From Oleomonas cavernae (GTDB lineage: Bacteria > Pseudomonadota > Alphaproteobacteria > Zavarziniales > Zavarziniaceae), in contig NZ_QYUK01000011.1 in assembly GCF_003590945.1 (NCBI RefSeq), forward strand, positions 3,938,909 to 4,002,908: 64,000 nucleotides of DNA, in the 5' to 3' direction. Below, piece after piece: positions 18,253 to 28,392 of the stretch. The position numbers and the translations under genes were made by a program. Within the stretch, counting starts at the first letter, position 1; the number at the start of each line of letters is the position of its first letter. The notes under the pieces were generated by a model. That model ran no database searches, was not told the DNA's origin, and saw only the letters and a list, made by a program, of their open reading frames with translations.

Positions 18253-19865
18253 CTACAGCGGCAGGGCGTCGAACGAGTCCGCCCGGGCCATGCGCCAGTT
18301 CTCAGCATAGAACTCGGCCACCTCGCCGCCGCCGACCAGGGCGCCCGGCTTCATGAAATAGTGCAGCTTGGAAAACAGCCGGGTCTCGGTCGCGCTGATG
18401 CGCCGGACCAAGTGATGCGGGCCCAAGCGCGAGGGATGGTCGACACCCGCCGCCGCCAGCATCTCGGCCAAAGCGTGCAGGGTATTGCGCTGGTAATTGT
18501 AGACCCGCTCCGCCTTGTCGGGCACCACCAGGGCACGCTGGCGCAGGTTGTCCTGGGTCGCGACACCGGTCGGGCATTTGTTGGTGTGACAGCTTTGCGA
18601 CTGGATGCAGCCCAGGGCGAACATGAAGCCACGGGCGGCGTTCACCCAGTCGGCCCCCAGCGCCAGGATGCGGGCGATGTCGAAGGCGCTGATCACCTTG
18701 CCGCTGGCGCCCAGGCGGATCTTGTCGCGCAGGCCGGCGCCGGTCAGCGTGTTGTGGACGAACAGCAGGCCTTCGCGCAGGGGCACGCCCATGTGATCGG
18801 TGAACTCCACCGGTGCCGCGCCGGTGCCGCCTTCCTTGCCGTCGACGACGATGAAATCCGGCAGGTTACCGGTTTCCAGCATCGCCTTGACGATCCCCAT
18901 GAACTCCCAGGGGTGCCCCAGGCACAGCTTGAACCCCACCGGCTTGCCGCCCGACAATTCGCGCAGGCGGGCGATGAACTGCATCATCTCGACCGGGGTC
19001 GAAAAGGCGCCGTGGCCGGAGGGCGAAATGCAGTCTTTTCCCATGGGCACGCCACGGGTCGCCGCGATCTCGGGCGTGATCTTGCGGGCCGGCAGAATGC
19101 CGCCGTGGCCGGGCTTGGCGCCCTGGCTCATCTTGATCTCGATCATCTTGATCTGCGGCTCGGCCGCGACCGCGGCGAACTTGCCCGGATCGAAACGGCC
19201 ATCCTGCGTCCGGCAGCCGAAATAGCCGCTGCCCAGCTCCCAGACCAGGTCGCCGCCCATCTCGCGGTGATGGGGGCTGACGCTGCCCTCGCCCGTGTCG
19301 TGATAGAAATTGCCGAGCTTCGCCCCTTGTTCAGTGCCCGGATGGCATTGGCGCTGAGCGAACCAAAGCTCATGGCCGAGATGTTCATGATCGAGGCGGA
19401 ATAGGGCTGCGTGCACTGCGGCCCGCCGATGCGCACGCGAAAGGTCTTGGGGTCGGGCACGGGCACCGGCCGGGTGGAATGGCCGATGAATTCGTAGCCG
19501 CTCTCATAGACTTCGACCAGCGTGCCGAAGGGCTTGTCCCCGCCCACGTTCTTGGCCCGGCGATAGACCAGCGCCCGCTGGTCGCGCGAGAAGGGCACCC
19601 GCTCGCGGTCGCTTTCCAGCAGGTACTGGCGGATCTCGGGGCGGATCCCCTCGACCAGGTAGCGGATATTGCCGATGACGGGATAGTTGCGCAGCACCGC
19701 GTGGCGCGTCTGGGTCAGGTTGTAGAGGCCCAGCAGGGTCAGCAGGCCGGCCGCCAGGGTCAGGGGCCACAGCCAGGCGGCCGCGCCCACGAAGGGCAGC
19801 GAGCCCAAGGTGAACAGCATGCAGGCCGCAAACACGGCATAACGGCTCAAGAGTGACAGATGCAT
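18253..19865 (-). CDS. FMN-binding glutamate synthase family protein (frameshifted)
   Basis: With one base restored the product has about 537 residues, normal for the family. The N-terminus has two membrane segments (RYAVFAACMLFTLGSLPFVG and LWPLTLAAGLLTLLGLYNL). The C-terminal part is a GltB-like FMN barrel with SIMNISAMSFGSLSANAIR, GEGSVSPHHREMGGDLVW and the iron-sulfur cysteine cluster CIQSQSCHTNKCPTGVATQ. The reading frame changes near 19325: one extra G in AAGGGGCGA gives LNKGAKLGNFYHDTGEG. It is a membrane-anchored relative of the large glutamate synthase subunit without the amidotransferase domain; its substrate is not established. Confidence 0.85.
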
Positions 19866-19990
19866 GCCTTCGCTCCCCTAGGCTATCGCTGGCGGGTGAC
19901 CATACGCCGTATAATGGTCATTAGCATTGCGGCGCGCGGGCCGAGACGAGCGGGCAGCGCCGCCGCCCGAACCTTCAAGAGGAGGCGGAC

Positions 19991-20724
19991 ATGGAAGCGC
20001 ACAAGGTGGTCTCCCGCGAGGCATGGCTGGCCGCACGCAAGGTGCACCTGGCCAATGAAAAGGCCCTGACCCGGGCGCGCGACGCACTGGCCCGGGAGCG
20101 GCGGGACCTGCCCTGGGTCAAGGTCGACAAGATCTATACGTTCGACGGCCCTGGCGGCCGGGAAACCCTGGCCGAGCTGTTCGCCGGGCGCAGCCAGTTG
20201 ATCGTCCTGCACTTCATGTTCGGGCCGGGCTGGAAGGAGGGTTGTGTCGGCTGCTCCTTCGGGCCGACCATATCGACGGCACCCTGGTGCATCTGGAGCA
20301 TCACGACGTCAGCTTCGTCGCGGTCTCCCACGCGCCCCTGGCCGAGATCGAGGCCTTCCAGCAGCGCATGGGCTGGCGCTTCAAGTGGGTCTCGTCCTAT
20401 TTGAGCGACTTCAACTACGACTACCACGTCTCCTTCACCCAGGATCAGCTCGCCGGCGGCACCGCCCTCTACAATTACGAGCAGCGCCCGGTGGACAGCG
20501 AGGAAATGCCCGGCACCAGCGTCTTCGCCCGCAATGCGGCGGGCGAGATCTTCCACACCTATTCGGCCTATGGCCGGGGCGACGAGACGATCCTGGGCAC
20601 CTACATGTTACTCGACATGACACCCAAGGGCCGCAACGAGACCGGCCCGGCCTTCAACCTCTCCGACTGGGTGAAACACCACGACCGCTATGACGAGGCA
20701 GCGAAGGCGAGCTGCTGCGAGTAG
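19991..20724 (+). CDS. DUF899 family thioredoxin-like protein (frameshifted)
   Basis: The N-terminal part (MEAHKVVSREAWLAARKVHL, then ELFAGRSQLIVLHFMFGPGW and the CVGCSF cysteine pair) and the C-terminal part (DHIDGTLVHLEHHDVSFVAV, then YNYEQRPVDSEEMPGTSVFA) belong to one DUF899 protein of about 243 residues, but the frame changes near 20255. One missing base after CSF would restore the usual CSF(W)AD sequence. The fold is thioredoxin-like and the function is not established. The gene ends inside the 3' extension of the convergent MBL-fold gene, so the two coding regions overlap by 37 bases. Confidence 0.8.
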
Positions 20725-21560
20725 ATCAGTTCTGCGACAAGCGGAAACATCGATGCGTCATCCCCGCGAAGGCGGGGATCCACCGCGGGGGCGCACTGGA
20801 GCGGTCCCCGCTTGTCACAGCCGTGGATCCCCGCCGCGGCGAACGCCGCGCGCACCCGCCCGTCGTAGCTGTCGGCCAGATCGCGCAGGGCGGCCGCGCC
20901 GTCGCCGGCGAAGGAGGGGCCGTGCATCAGGGCCAGGGTGCGCGGGGCAAGGGCCGCCAGCCGGCGGATCGTCGGGCCCATGCTGGGATGCAGGCTGGAA
21001 GGCCCGCCCGCATCCTCAGCCGAGATCGCCGGGCCGACGATGTCGCCTTCGATGAGGGCGGGTGCGTCGCCGAATTGCGCAAAGAGGTCGCCGCACAGCA
21101 GGGTACCCGTCGTCTCCTCATAAAGGAGGCCCGCCTCCCAGCCGTGCGGGATGTGCGGCGTGTCGAGGTAGCGGATGCGCTTGCCGCCCAGGTCGATGAC
21201 CTCGCCGTCGCTCAAAGCCCGGGGCGCGCGGTCGGCCGTGTCGTTCAGCGAGACCATGCAGGCGGTCTGGCCGTGGGCCACCTCGGCCTGCGGGGCGGCG
21301 GCAAGCCATTCGTTCATGGCACCGCACTCGTCGGCCTCGTAATGGCCGAAGGTGATCCAGCGCAGCCGTTCCGGCGCCATCAGGCGACCGACCGCCGCCC
21401 GCACCGACGGAAACATCCGGCGCAGCCCGGTGTGGAACAGCAGCGGCTCGTCCCCCAGCACCAGGAACTGGTTGAAGGTGAAGCCGATCGGCGAGATGCC
21501 GTCCACGAAGGTCGAGAGCCGGTAGATGCCGTCGGCGATCTCGTTGGTCCTGGTTTCCAT
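20688..21560 (-). CDS. MBL-fold (ODP/flavodiiron-like) protein with repeat-encoded C-terminus
   Basis: The 290-residue protein is a metallo-beta-lactamase-fold enzyme of the oxygen-binding di-iron (ODP/FprA-like) type. FGHYEADECGAMNEWL carries His, Glu and Asp ligands (a Glu stands where many relatives have a second His); a downstream LMHGPSFAGDG holds another likely His ligand. The ATG at 21560 has GGAGG five bases upstream; a second ATG at 21572 is an alternative. The last 45 or so residues (from about GIHGC to the stop) come from repeat family B and unrelated sequence, so the native C-terminus seems to have been replaced. It is divergent from a TetR regulator, which probably controls it. 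The substrate is unknown. Confidence 0.75.
   Translation of the reverse strand: METRTNEIADGIYRLSTFVDGISPIGFTFNQFLVLGDEPLLFHTGLRRMFPSVRAAVGRLMAPERLRWITFGHYEADECGAMNEWLAAAPQAEVAHGQTACMVSLNDTADRAPRALSDGEVIDLGGKRIRYLDTPHIPHGWEAGLLYEETTGTLLCGDLFAQFGDAPALIEGDIVGPAISAEDAGGPSSLHPSMGPTIRRLAALAPRTLALMHGPSFAGDGAAALRDLADSYDGRVRAAFAAAGIHGCDKRGPLQCAPAVDPRLRGDDASMFPLVAELIYSQQLAFAASS
20756..20835. repeat. Palindromic repeat family B, truncated copy
   Basis: The element starts CGTCATCCCC and has inner arms GGCGGGGATCCAC (20771-20783) and GTGGATCCCCGCC (20823-20835), a perfect 13-bp inverted repeat. The outer right arm ending in GGATGACG is missing. The element lies within the 3' end of the MBL-fold gene and is translated there as VDPRLRGDDA on the minus strand. 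Confidence 0.8.
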
Positions 21561-21604
21561 GCTGGCCTCCATGCGGGCACGGTCGACAGCCGGCCATATT
21601 TCAT

Positions 21605-21668
21605 GATACAGTAGCGTGTATCGAAAAAGCGGATCAATGTCAATATTGGTCGCACACCACTGTGTATC
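21605..21668. promoter_or_regulatory. Candidate TetR operators between the MBL-fold gene and tetR
   Basis: A dyad GATACA-N6-TGTATC lies at 21605-21622, and its right half TGTATCGAAA recurs at 21663-21672 just before the tetR ATG. Repeated half-sites in a 117-bp divergent gap are typical for autoregulating TetR proteins. Binding is inferred. Confidence 0.5.
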
Positions 21669-21677
21669 GAAAGAAGC

Positions 21678-22280
21678 ATGACACGCAGCTACACGCTGAA
21701 ACGCCGGGCCGAGCAGCAGGCCCAAACCCGGCGGCGCATCATCGAAGCCGCCGTCGACCTCCACGGTACCATCGGCCCCGCGCGAACAACTGTCAGCATG
21801 GTGGCGGAGCGCGCGGGCGTGCAGCGGCATACATTCTACGCCCACTTCCCCGACGAGCGGAGCCTGCTGATGGCCTGTTCGGGCTTGGCCATGGCACGCG
21901 ACCCGCTGCCTGACGCCGAACCGTGGCGGGCCGTCGGTGACCAGGGGGAGCGGCTGCGTACCGGGCTTGGCGCGGTCTACGGCTGGTATGCGCGCAATGC
22001 CGGCCTTGCCGCCTGCGTGCTGCGTGATGCCGAGCATCACGCCCTGGTGCGCGAGGTGAACGACTTGCGCATGGGACCGTCGATCGCCGCCTATCACGTG
22101 GTGTTTGGCGAAGGGCTGAACGAGGCACAGAAGGCGCTGCTGCCGCTGGCGCTGAGCTTCTTCACGTGGCGCACGCTGGTGCAGGAAAGCGGGCTTGAGC
22201 AGGACACGGCCATCTCCCTGATGGTCGGGGCCATCACCGCGACCGCTAAAGATACTGCCACCGCCCCCTTCATCCTTTGA
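21678..22280 (+). CDS. TetR/AcrR family transcriptional regulator
   Basis: The 200-residue regulator has an N-terminal TetR helix-turn-helix (RRRIIEAAVDLHGTIGPART, then VSMVAERAGVQRHTFYAHFP at about residues 38-57) and a variable ligand-binding C-terminal part. It is transcribed away from the MBL-fold gene over a short gap with repeated TGTATCGAAA half-sites, so it probably represses itself and that gene. The ligand cannot be guessed from the sequence. Confidence 0.88.
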   Translation: MTRSYTLKRRAEQQAQTRRRIIEAAVDLHGTIGPARTTVSMVAERAGVQRHTFYAHFPDERSLLMACSGLAMARDPLPDAEPWRAVGDQGERLRTGLGAVYGWYARNAGLAACVLRDAEHHALVREVNDLRMGPSIAAYHVVFGEGLNEAQKALLPLALSFFTWRTLVQESGLEQDTAISLMVGAITATAKDTATAPFIL

Positions 22281-22353
22281 CGGCTTCAAAAGGGCATGGA
22301 AGAGAGAATCATATTTCTCTTAAACTTTGAAAAAACAGCTTTAGGAGCTGTAA

Positions 22354-23286
22354 ATGGCAAAAACTAATATTGCGGGAAATGGTATAATGAAAAAGCTCGC
22401 GACGAAATCGCCAAAAAAATGCATCTTCTGCAACGTAAACAATGCTGGAACAAAAGAGCATTTTTACTCAGACTGGATGTCAAAGTTATTTGAGAAGAAT
22501 GAGAATCCTTATAATTACTCAAGGAAAGCGGTTATAAATCCCGACCATACAGTAGTCAGTGACGAGACAACGCGCAAGCAAGGCCATCTTTATAGAAAAC
22601 GATTTCGAATTGTATGCGGCAAATGCAATGGCGGTTGGATGAAGAAATTTGAGGATGATGCCATTCCATTTCTTTCAAAATTGATACTGGGCGAATCGAT
22701 CATTATTAATAAAGAGCAGATGGCGATTATCGCGCGCTGGGCCACACTAAAAACCATTGTGTCTGAGCATGATGCTGGATCTGACCCAATAACTCCACTA
22801 GGAGATCGCATTGCTCTAATGGAAAGTGGTGAAATACCGAAATACTATCAGATATACTTGGCCAACCATATTCATCCAGAACAAGTGAAATTTGCCCGGC
22901 ATTCTCATTTTTTTCATTTAGAGCGTTTTAAAAAATATGGCCCATACCCAAGGATAGAGGATGTATCCGCCGACGACTTAGTCACCCCCGCCATGCAGGG
23001 CAACCCTGCACCAAATATGCAGCAAGCGACCTGGCTTCTCGGGAAAGTGCTGCTGCACGTTAACGTAGTCCTAGACCACCCGTGGTTTATAGAGAAAACC
23101 CTGCTTTATGTTGAGGGGCTTTATAACTCCGCATGTATCTGGCCCTTATCCCCTCCCCCTCTCACTTGGCCGCGCCTTCCCTGCCTTGATCGCGACGACG
23201 TTGAGCAGCTCATGCGAGGCCTAGCCTTTAGTACCCCAGGTCCTTTTCTGGCTTGGAAGATAGAAGGCGGAAAGCCGTTTTGGTAA
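22354..23286 (+). CDS. HNH-like zinc-binding protein, AT-rich orphan
   Basis: The 310-residue protein has an N-terminal zinc-finger/HNH-like arrangement: CIFCNVNNAGTKEHFYSDWM (Cys pair then K-E-H) followed by VCGKCNGGWMKKFE (Cys pair, Asn, Trp, Glu) about 55 residues later. This fits HNH-endonuclease-like proteins seen in mobile and defence contexts. The remaining 200 residues show no recognised motif. Base composition is strikingly AT-rich and codon use differs from every neighbour, which indicates recent horizontal gain. Its AGGAG ribosome site lies in a small hairpin (ACAGCT-TTAGG-AGCTGT at 22335-22351). It has no partner gene. Nuclease activity is an inference. Confidence 0.65.
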   Translation: MAKTNIAGNGIMKKLATKSPKKCIFCNVNNAGTKEHFYSDWMSKLFEKNENPYNYSRKAVINPDHTVVSDETTRKQGHLYRKRFRIVCGKCNGGWMKKFEDDAIPFLSKLILGESIIINKEQMAIIARWATLKTIVSEHDAGSDPITPLGDRIALMESGEIPKYYQIYLANHIHPEQVKFARHSHFFHLERFKKYGPYPRIEDVSADDLVTPAMQGNPAPNMQQATWLLGKVLLHVNVVLDHPWFIEKTLLYVEGLYNSACIWPLSPPPLTWPRLPCLDRDDVEQLMRGLAFSTPGPFLAWKIEGGKPFW

Positions 23287-23564
23287 GAAGTCCGCCTAAC
23301 GGACTTGGCGGTCCATATGAACAGCACTCATTCATTCCAAGAGCTTCTCGCAACTATCTTCGCAGCAACATTCCCATCAGACGATGACCCGTGAGAGTCA
23401 GCGACAAGCCACTTTATCGTGACGCTAGCCCGATGCTCCTAAGCGGGAGGCAACACGGCCCTGCGCCCAACACGGTTGACAGTGGGTCACGCGTCTGCAA
23501 TGCAACGCCCGCGCCGGCCCCTCCCCGGCGCGAAAGCCGCTCATTCAAGCCGCAGGCGTATCCG

Positions 23565-25577
23565 ATGACCGTGACCCCGACCGCCACCGCCCGCAACTTA
23601 GGCCCGCGCGATCTCGCGAACGCCATCCGGGCGCTTGCCATGGATGCGGTCGAGCAGGCGAAATCGGGCCATCCCGGCATGCCCATGGGCATGGCCGACG
23701 CGGCAACGGCCCTGTTCACCGAGCATCTGCGCTACGACCCCCAGAACCCGTCCTGGCCCGACCGCGACCGCTTCGTGCTGTCGGCCGGCCACGGTTCGAT
23801 GCTGATCTACGCGCTGCTGTACCTGACCGGCTATCCCGATATCGATATCGAGCAGATCAAGCGCTTCCGGCAGCTGGGCAGCCGCACCGCCGGCCACCCG
23901 GAATACGGCCACGCCGCCGGCATCGAGACCACCACCGGGCCGCTGGGCCAGGGCATTGCCAATGCCGTCGGCATGGCCATGGCGGAGGCCCACCTGCGCG
24001 CCCGCTTCGGTGCCGAGTTGACCGACCACCACACCTATGTCATCGCCGGCGACGGCTGCCTGATGGAAGGCATCTCCCAGGAGGCGATCTCGCTGGCCGG
24101 GCACCTGAAGCTGAACAGGCTGATCGTGCTGTGGGACGACAACAAGATCACCATCGACGGCGCCACCTCGCTCTCGACCTCGGAAGACATGGCGGGCCGC
24201 TTCGTGGCCGCCGGCTGGGCCGTCGATGCGGTCGACGGCCACGACGACGCCGCCGTCTCGGCCGCCCTCGCCCGGGCCAAGAAGACCGCCGACCGGCCGA
24301 CCCTGATCGCCTGCCGCACCACCATCGGCTTCGGCGCGCCGACCAAGGCCGGCACCCATGGCAGCCACGGCGCGCCCCTGGGTGCTGAAGAGATCAAGGG
24401 TGCCCGCGCCGCCCTGAACTGGCCCTACGGCCCGTTCGAGATCCCCGCCGACATCCTGGCCGCCTGGCGCGACGCGGCCAAGGTCCGCGCCGCCGGCGCC
24501 GCCGACTGGGCCGGGCGCCTGGCCGCCGCCCCGGCGGATGTCCGCAGCGCCTTCGAGGCCGCCTTCGCCGGCGACGTGCCCGCCGCCCTGGCCGCCGAGA
24601 TCAATGCCCTGAAGGCCAAGACCAGCGCCGAGGCCCCCTCGGTCGCCACCCGCAAGTCGTCGGAAGTGGCGCTCGAGGTCGTCAACAAGGTGGTGCCGAC
24701 CACCATCGGCGGCTCGGCCGACCTGACCGGCTCGAACAACACCCTGACCAAGGGCCTGGGCGCCTTCAGGCCGGGGTCCTACGACGGCCGCTATGTCTAC
24801 TGGGGCATTCGCGAGCACGGCATGGCCGCGGCCATGAACGGCATGGCGCTGCACGGCGGCGTCATCCCCTACAGCGGCACCTTCCTGGCCTTTGCCGACT
24901 ATTGCCGGCCCTCGATCCGCCTGGCCGCCCTGATGGGCGTGCGCTCGATCTTCGTCATGACCCATGACTCGATCGGTCTGGGCGAAGACGGCCCGACCCA
25001 CCAGCCGGTCGAGCACATCGCCTCGCTGCGCGCCATTCCCAACCTGCTGGTGTTCCGGCCGGCCGACACGGTCGAGACCGCCGAGGCCTGGGCCGCAGCC
25101 CTCGACGCCAAGGCCCAGCCCTCGCTGCTGGCCCTGTCGCGCCAGAACCTGCCGACCCTGCGCACCAGCCACACCGACGAGAACCTGGTCGCCAAGGGCG
25201 GCTACGAGCTTCTGCCTGCGCAAGGGGGCCCCGCCGACGTGACCCTGTTCGGCACCGGCTCGGAACTGATGCTGGCGGTTGCGGCGCGCGACATGTTGGC
25301 GCAGGACGGCATCCGCGCGCGAGTGGTTTCACTGCCCTGTTTCGAGCTGTTCGCCAGGCAATCCGCGGCTTATCGGGCCTCGGTACTGGGTACCGCGCCG
25401 CGCGTCGGGGTTGAGGCAGGCATTGCCCAGGGCTGGGAACCCATCCTGGGGGTACCGACTTCCTTCGTGGGCATGACAGGCTTTGGCGCGTCCGCGCCGG
25501 CGCCGGATCTCTACAGGCATTTCGGCATCACGGCCGAGGGGGTAGCCGCCGCGGCCAAAGCCGCGATCGGTAATTGA
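23565..25577 (+). CDS. tkt: Transketolase
   Basis: The 670-residue enzyme is of normal length. Key segments are [13 protein letters not shown], the thiamine-diphosphate motif [20 protein letters not shown] through [30 protein letters not shown], and in the pyrimidine domain [20 protein letters not shown] (catalytic Glu) and [20 protein letters not shown]. It moves two-carbon units in the pentose phosphate or Calvin pathway. The frame stays open upstream to 23391, but those residues lack similarity and the ATG at 23565 gives the usual N-terminus. It heads the tkt-gap-pgk-fba cluster. Confidence 0.95.
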   Translation: MTVTPTATARNLGPRDLANAIRALAMDAVEQAKSGHPGMPMGMADAATALFTEHLRYDPQNPSWPDRDRFVLSAGHGSMLIYALLYLTGYPDIDIEQIKRFRQLGSRTAGHPEYGHAAGIETTTGPLGQGIANAVGMAMAEAHLRARFGAELTDHHTYVIAGDGCLMEGISQEAISLAGHLKLNRLIVLWDDNKITIDGATSLSTSEDMAGRFVAAGWAVDAVDGHDDAAVSAALARAKKTADRPTLIACRTTIGFGAPTKAGTHGSHGAPLGAEEIKGARAALNWPYGPFEIPADILAAWRDAAKVRAAGAADWAGRLAAAPADVRSAFEAAFAGDVPAALAAEINALKAKTSAEAPSVATRKSSEVALEVVNKVVPTTIGGSADLTGSNNTLTKGLGAFRPGSYDGRYVYWGIREHGMAAAMNGMALHGGVIPYSGTFLAFADYCRPSIRLAALMGVRSIFVMTHDSIGLGEDGPTHQPVEHIASLRAIPNLLVFRPADTVETAEAWAAALDAKAQPSLLALSRQNLPTLRTSHTDENLVAKGGYELLPAQGGPADVTLFGTGSELMLAVAARDMLAQDGIRARVVSLPCFELFARQSAAYRASVLGTAPRVGVEAGIAQGWEPILGVPTSFVGMTGFGASAPAPDLYRHFGITAEGVAAAAKAAIGN

Positions 25578-25597
25578 GGACGGATCAGGAGGATCAA

Positions 25598-26605
25598 ATG
25601 GCAGTTCGTGTAGCGATCAACGGTTTCGGCCGCATCGGGCGCAATGTGTTGCGCGCGATCGCAGAGTCGGGCCGCAAGGACATCGAAGTGGTGGCGATCA
25701 ACGACCTCGCTCCGGTCGAGACCAATGCCCACCTGCTGCGCTTCGATTCGATCCATGGTCGTTTCCCCGGTCAGGTCGCGGTCGAGGGCGATTTCATCAT
25801 CGTCAACGGCAGCAAGATCAAGGTCACTGCGATCCGCAATCCGGCCGAACTGCCCCACAAGGATCTCGGCGTCGAGATCGCCATGGAATGCACCGGCATC
25901 TTCACGGCCAAGGACAAGGCCTCGGCCCACCTGACCGCCGGCGCCAAGCGCGTCCTGGTCTCGGCCCCGGCCGACGGTGCCGACCTGACCGTGGTTTACG
26001 GCGTCAACCATGACCAGTTGAAGGACGAGCACGTCGTCGTCTCCAACGCGTCGTGCACCACCAATTGCCTGGCGCCGGTGGCCAAGGTCCTGAACGATGC
26101 CATCGGCATCGACAAGGGCTTCATGACCACGATCCATTCCTACACCAACGACCAGCCCTCGCTGGACCAGGTGCACAAGGACCTGTACCGCGCCCGCGCC
26201 GCCGCCCTCTCCATGATCCCGACCTCGACCGGCGCCGCCAAGGCCGTCGGCCTGGTGCTGCCCGAACTGAAGGGCAAGCTGGACGGTGTTTCGGTCCGCG
26301 TGCCGACCCCCAATGTCTCGGTCGTGGACCTGAAGTTCGTCGCCAAGCGCGCGACCACGGTCGAGGAAGTGAACAACGCCATCAAGCGGGCGGCCGACCA
26401 GGAGCTGAAGGGCGTGCTGGCCTACACCGACCAGCCCAATGTCTCGATCGACTTCAACCATGATCCGGCGTCGAGCACCTTCGCCCTGGACCAGACCAAG
26501 GTGATGGACGGCACGCTGGTGCGCATCCTGACCTGGTACGATAATGAATGGGGCTTCTCCAACCGCATGAGCGACACCGCCGTCGCCATGGCCAAGCTCG
26601 GTTGA
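25598..26605 (+). CDS. gap: Type I glyceraldehyde-3-phosphate dehydrogenase
   Basis: The 335-residue enzyme starts [20 protein letters not shown] (NAD-binding glycine loop) and has the catalytic [17 protein letters not shown] with Cys near residue 152, then [14 protein letters not shown] and [12 protein letters not shown]. It converts glyceraldehyde 3-phosphate and 1,3-bisphosphoglycerate. An excellent AGGAGGA ribosome site precedes the ATG, 20 bases after the tkt stop. It is followed after 10 bases by pgk. Confidence 0.96.
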   Translation: MAVRVAINGFGRIGRNVLRAIAESGRKDIEVVAINDLAPVETNAHLLRFDSIHGRFPGQVAVEGDFIIVNGSKIKVTAIRNPAELPHKDLGVEIAMECTGIFTAKDKASAHLTAGAKRVLVSAPADGADLTVVYGVNHDQLKDEHVVVSNASCTTNCLAPVAKVLNDAIGIDKGFMTTIHSYTNDQPSLDQVHKDLYRARAAALSMIPTSTGAAKAVGLVLPELKGKLDGVSVRVPTPNVSVVDLKFVAKRATTVEEVNNAIKRAADQELKGVLAYTDQPNVSIDFNHDPASSTFALDQTKVMDGTLVRILTWYDNEWGFSNRMSDTAVAMAKLG

Positions 26606-26615
26606 GGTTGCCCTG

Positions 26616-27854
26616 ATGACCGCGCTTCCCGCTCGCGCTGACAAACCTGCCGGCTCCGCGGGGAGCCGGTTCTTAGGCATCGACGACCTCGGCGACCTGC
26701 ACGGCCGCCGGGTCCTGGTCCGGGTCGACCTGAACGCGCCGACCGTCAACGGCGTCGTCACCGACTTCACCCGCCTGGAAGCCAACGCCCTGACCCTGAA
26801 CGCCCTGATCGCCAAGGGCGCCAAGGTCATCGTGCTGTCGCACTTCGGCCGGCCCAAGGGCCGCGACGAAAGCCAGACCCTGCGCCATGTGGCGGGCGCC
26901 CTGTCGGGCGTGCTGAAGCATCCCGTGTGGTTCGCCGCCGACTGCATCGGCCCGGTCGCTGAAAAGGCGGTCGACGCGCTGAAGCCGGGTGAGGTGGTGG
27001 TGCTGGAAAACACCCGCTTCTACCCGGAAGAGGAAAAGAACGATCCCGCCTTCACCGCCAAACTGGCGGCCCTGGGCGAGTTCTACATCAACGACGCCTT
27101 CTCCTGCGCCCACCGCGCCCATGCCTCGACCGCCGGCCTCGCCAGGCTGCTGCCCCATGCCGCCGGCATCTCGATGAAGGCGGAACTGGACGCGCTGGAA
27201 GCAGCGCTGGGCAAGCCGCAGCACCCGGTGGTCGCCGTGGTCGGCGGTGCCAAGGTCTCGAGCAAGCTCGACGTCATCGGCAACCTGGTGGGCAAGGTCG
27301 ACACCCTGGTGATTGGCGGCGGCATGGCCAACACCTTCCTGTTCGCGCAGGGTGTGGGCGTCGGCAAGAGCCTGGCCGAGCGGGATCTGGCCGAAACCGC
27401 GCGCGAGATCGTCGCCAAGGCCAAGGCCGCCGGCACCACGATCCTGCTGCCCGTCGACGGCGTGGTGGCGCGCGAGTTCAAGGCCAATGCGGCCAACGAG
27501 ACCGTGGCCATCGACGCGATCCCCGAGGATGCCATGATGCTGGACGTCGGGCCCAGGTCGGTCGAGGCGGTGGCCAAGACCCTGGCCGCGGCCAAGACCG
27601 TGGTCTGGAACGGCCCCTTCGGCGCCTTCGAGATCGAGCCCTTCGACCGCGGCACGGTCGCCGCGGCGCGCGAAGTGGCACGGCTCACCAAGGCCGGCAA
27701 GCTGTTGTCGGTCGCCGGCGGTGGCGACACGGTCTCCGCCCTCAATCATGCCGGCGTGGCGGGCGATTTCTCCTTCGTCTCGACCGCGGGCGGCGCCTTC
27801 CTCGAATGGATGGAAGGCAAGGTCCTGCCGGGCGTCGAGGCCCTGGCGAAGTGA
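26616..27854 (+). CDS. pgk: Phosphoglycerate kinase
   Basis: The 412-residue enzyme carries the phosphoglycerate-binding signature [45 protein letters not shown] and the nucleotide-binding [14 protein letters not shown] and [13 protein letters not shown]. It has an N-terminal extension of about 20 residues before the core. It makes ATP from 1,3-bisphosphoglycerate, or runs in reverse in carbon fixation. Its TGA overlaps the GTG of the next small gene. Confidence 0.95.
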   Translation: MTALPARADKPAGSAGSRFLGIDDLGDLHGRRVLVRVDLNAPTVNGVVTDFTRLEANALTLNALIAKGAKVIVLSHFGRPKGRDESQTLRHVAGALSGVLKHPVWFAADCIGPVAEKAVDALKPGEVVVLENTRFYPEEEKNDPAFTAKLAALGEFYINDAFSCAHRAHASTAGLARLLPHAAGISMKAELDALEAALGKPQHPVVAVVGGAKVSSKLDVIGNLVGKVDTLVIGGGMANTFLFAQGVGVGKSLAERDLAETAREIVAKAKAAGTTILLPVDGVVAREFKANAANETVAIDAIPEDAMMLDVGPRSVEAVAKTLAAAKTVVWNGPFGAFEIEPFDRGTVAAAREVARLTKAGKLLSVAGGGDTVSALNHAGVAGDFSFVSTAGGAFLEWMEGKVLPGVEALAK

Positions 27855-28300
27855 GTGGGGCGGAGAGCCGGCCGATCGTCCGCTTCTCCGACCTAGACGA
27901 TGCGCGGGCGGCGCTGGCGGCAATCCCGCCGGGCCGCCCGTTTTTTCTGGTGAGCGCAAAGGACGCCGCCGGCCGCCTGGGCGCCCGCTACCTGCTGGAA
28001 GTGGCGCGGCGGGTGCTTGAAGAAACCTCGTCATCCCGGCCGCAGAGCCGGGATCTTTCGACCCGTGTTCCCGGTGCTTCCCCGTCACGAGATCCCGGCT
28101 CTGCGGCCGGGATGACGCCTGACGCGATAATCGCCATCGATTGCGGCGCGGATGTCGCCGCGGCACTGGACGCGATTGAGGCCGGCGCCCCGGCGATCGT
28201 CATCGCGCCCCACCCGGCGCTCCAGGGCCTGGCCGCGGCCCGCGGCATCTTGGCGCTGCCTGAACAGGCCCTGGGAACCGAAATCGCCCCAAAGCCTTGA
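27851..28300 (+). CDS. Small conserved-looking protein between pgk and fba, interrupted in frame by repeat B
   Basis: The start is a GTG that overlaps the pgk stop by four bases (GTGA), which suggests translational coupling. The 149-residue product begins [20 protein letters not shown], continues [16 protein letters not shown], and ends with [20 protein letters not shown] and [20 protein letters not shown]. Between these halves, about 30 residues ([12 protein letters not shown] to DPGSAAGM) are encoded by a complete family-B palindrome at 28029-28117 without breaking the frame. No family was recognised. The position in the glycolytic operon and the regular alpha/beta pattern on both sides of the insert support a real gene. 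Confidence 0.6.
   Translation: MSGAESRPIVRFSDLDDARAALAAIPPGRPFFLVSAKDAAGRLGARYLLEVARRVLEETSSSRPQSRDLSTRVPGASPSRDPGSAAGMTPDAIIAIDCGADVAAALDAIEAGAPAIVIAPHPALQGLAAARGILALPEQALGTEIAPKP
28029..28117. repeat. Palindromic repeat family B, complete copy inside a coding sequence
   Basis: Two perfect 28-bp arms (28029-28056, starting CGTCATCCCGGCC, and 28090-28117, ending GGCCGGGATGACG) enclose a 33-base loop. The element lies wholly within the small gene after pgk and is read through in frame. Confidence 0.92.
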
Positions 28301-28392
28301 TGCCGTGACGCGGTGCGGCATGGACGAGGCCGCGCCACCTTGCTAAAAACCCCGCCATTCGTCTCGCAAAACACTGACCGATCGAGGACAAG

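Noticed and set aside
23391-23564. N-terminal extension of transketolase
   Set aside because: The open frame continues upstream, but its residues lack similarity to the family and the ATG at 23565 gives the normal length.
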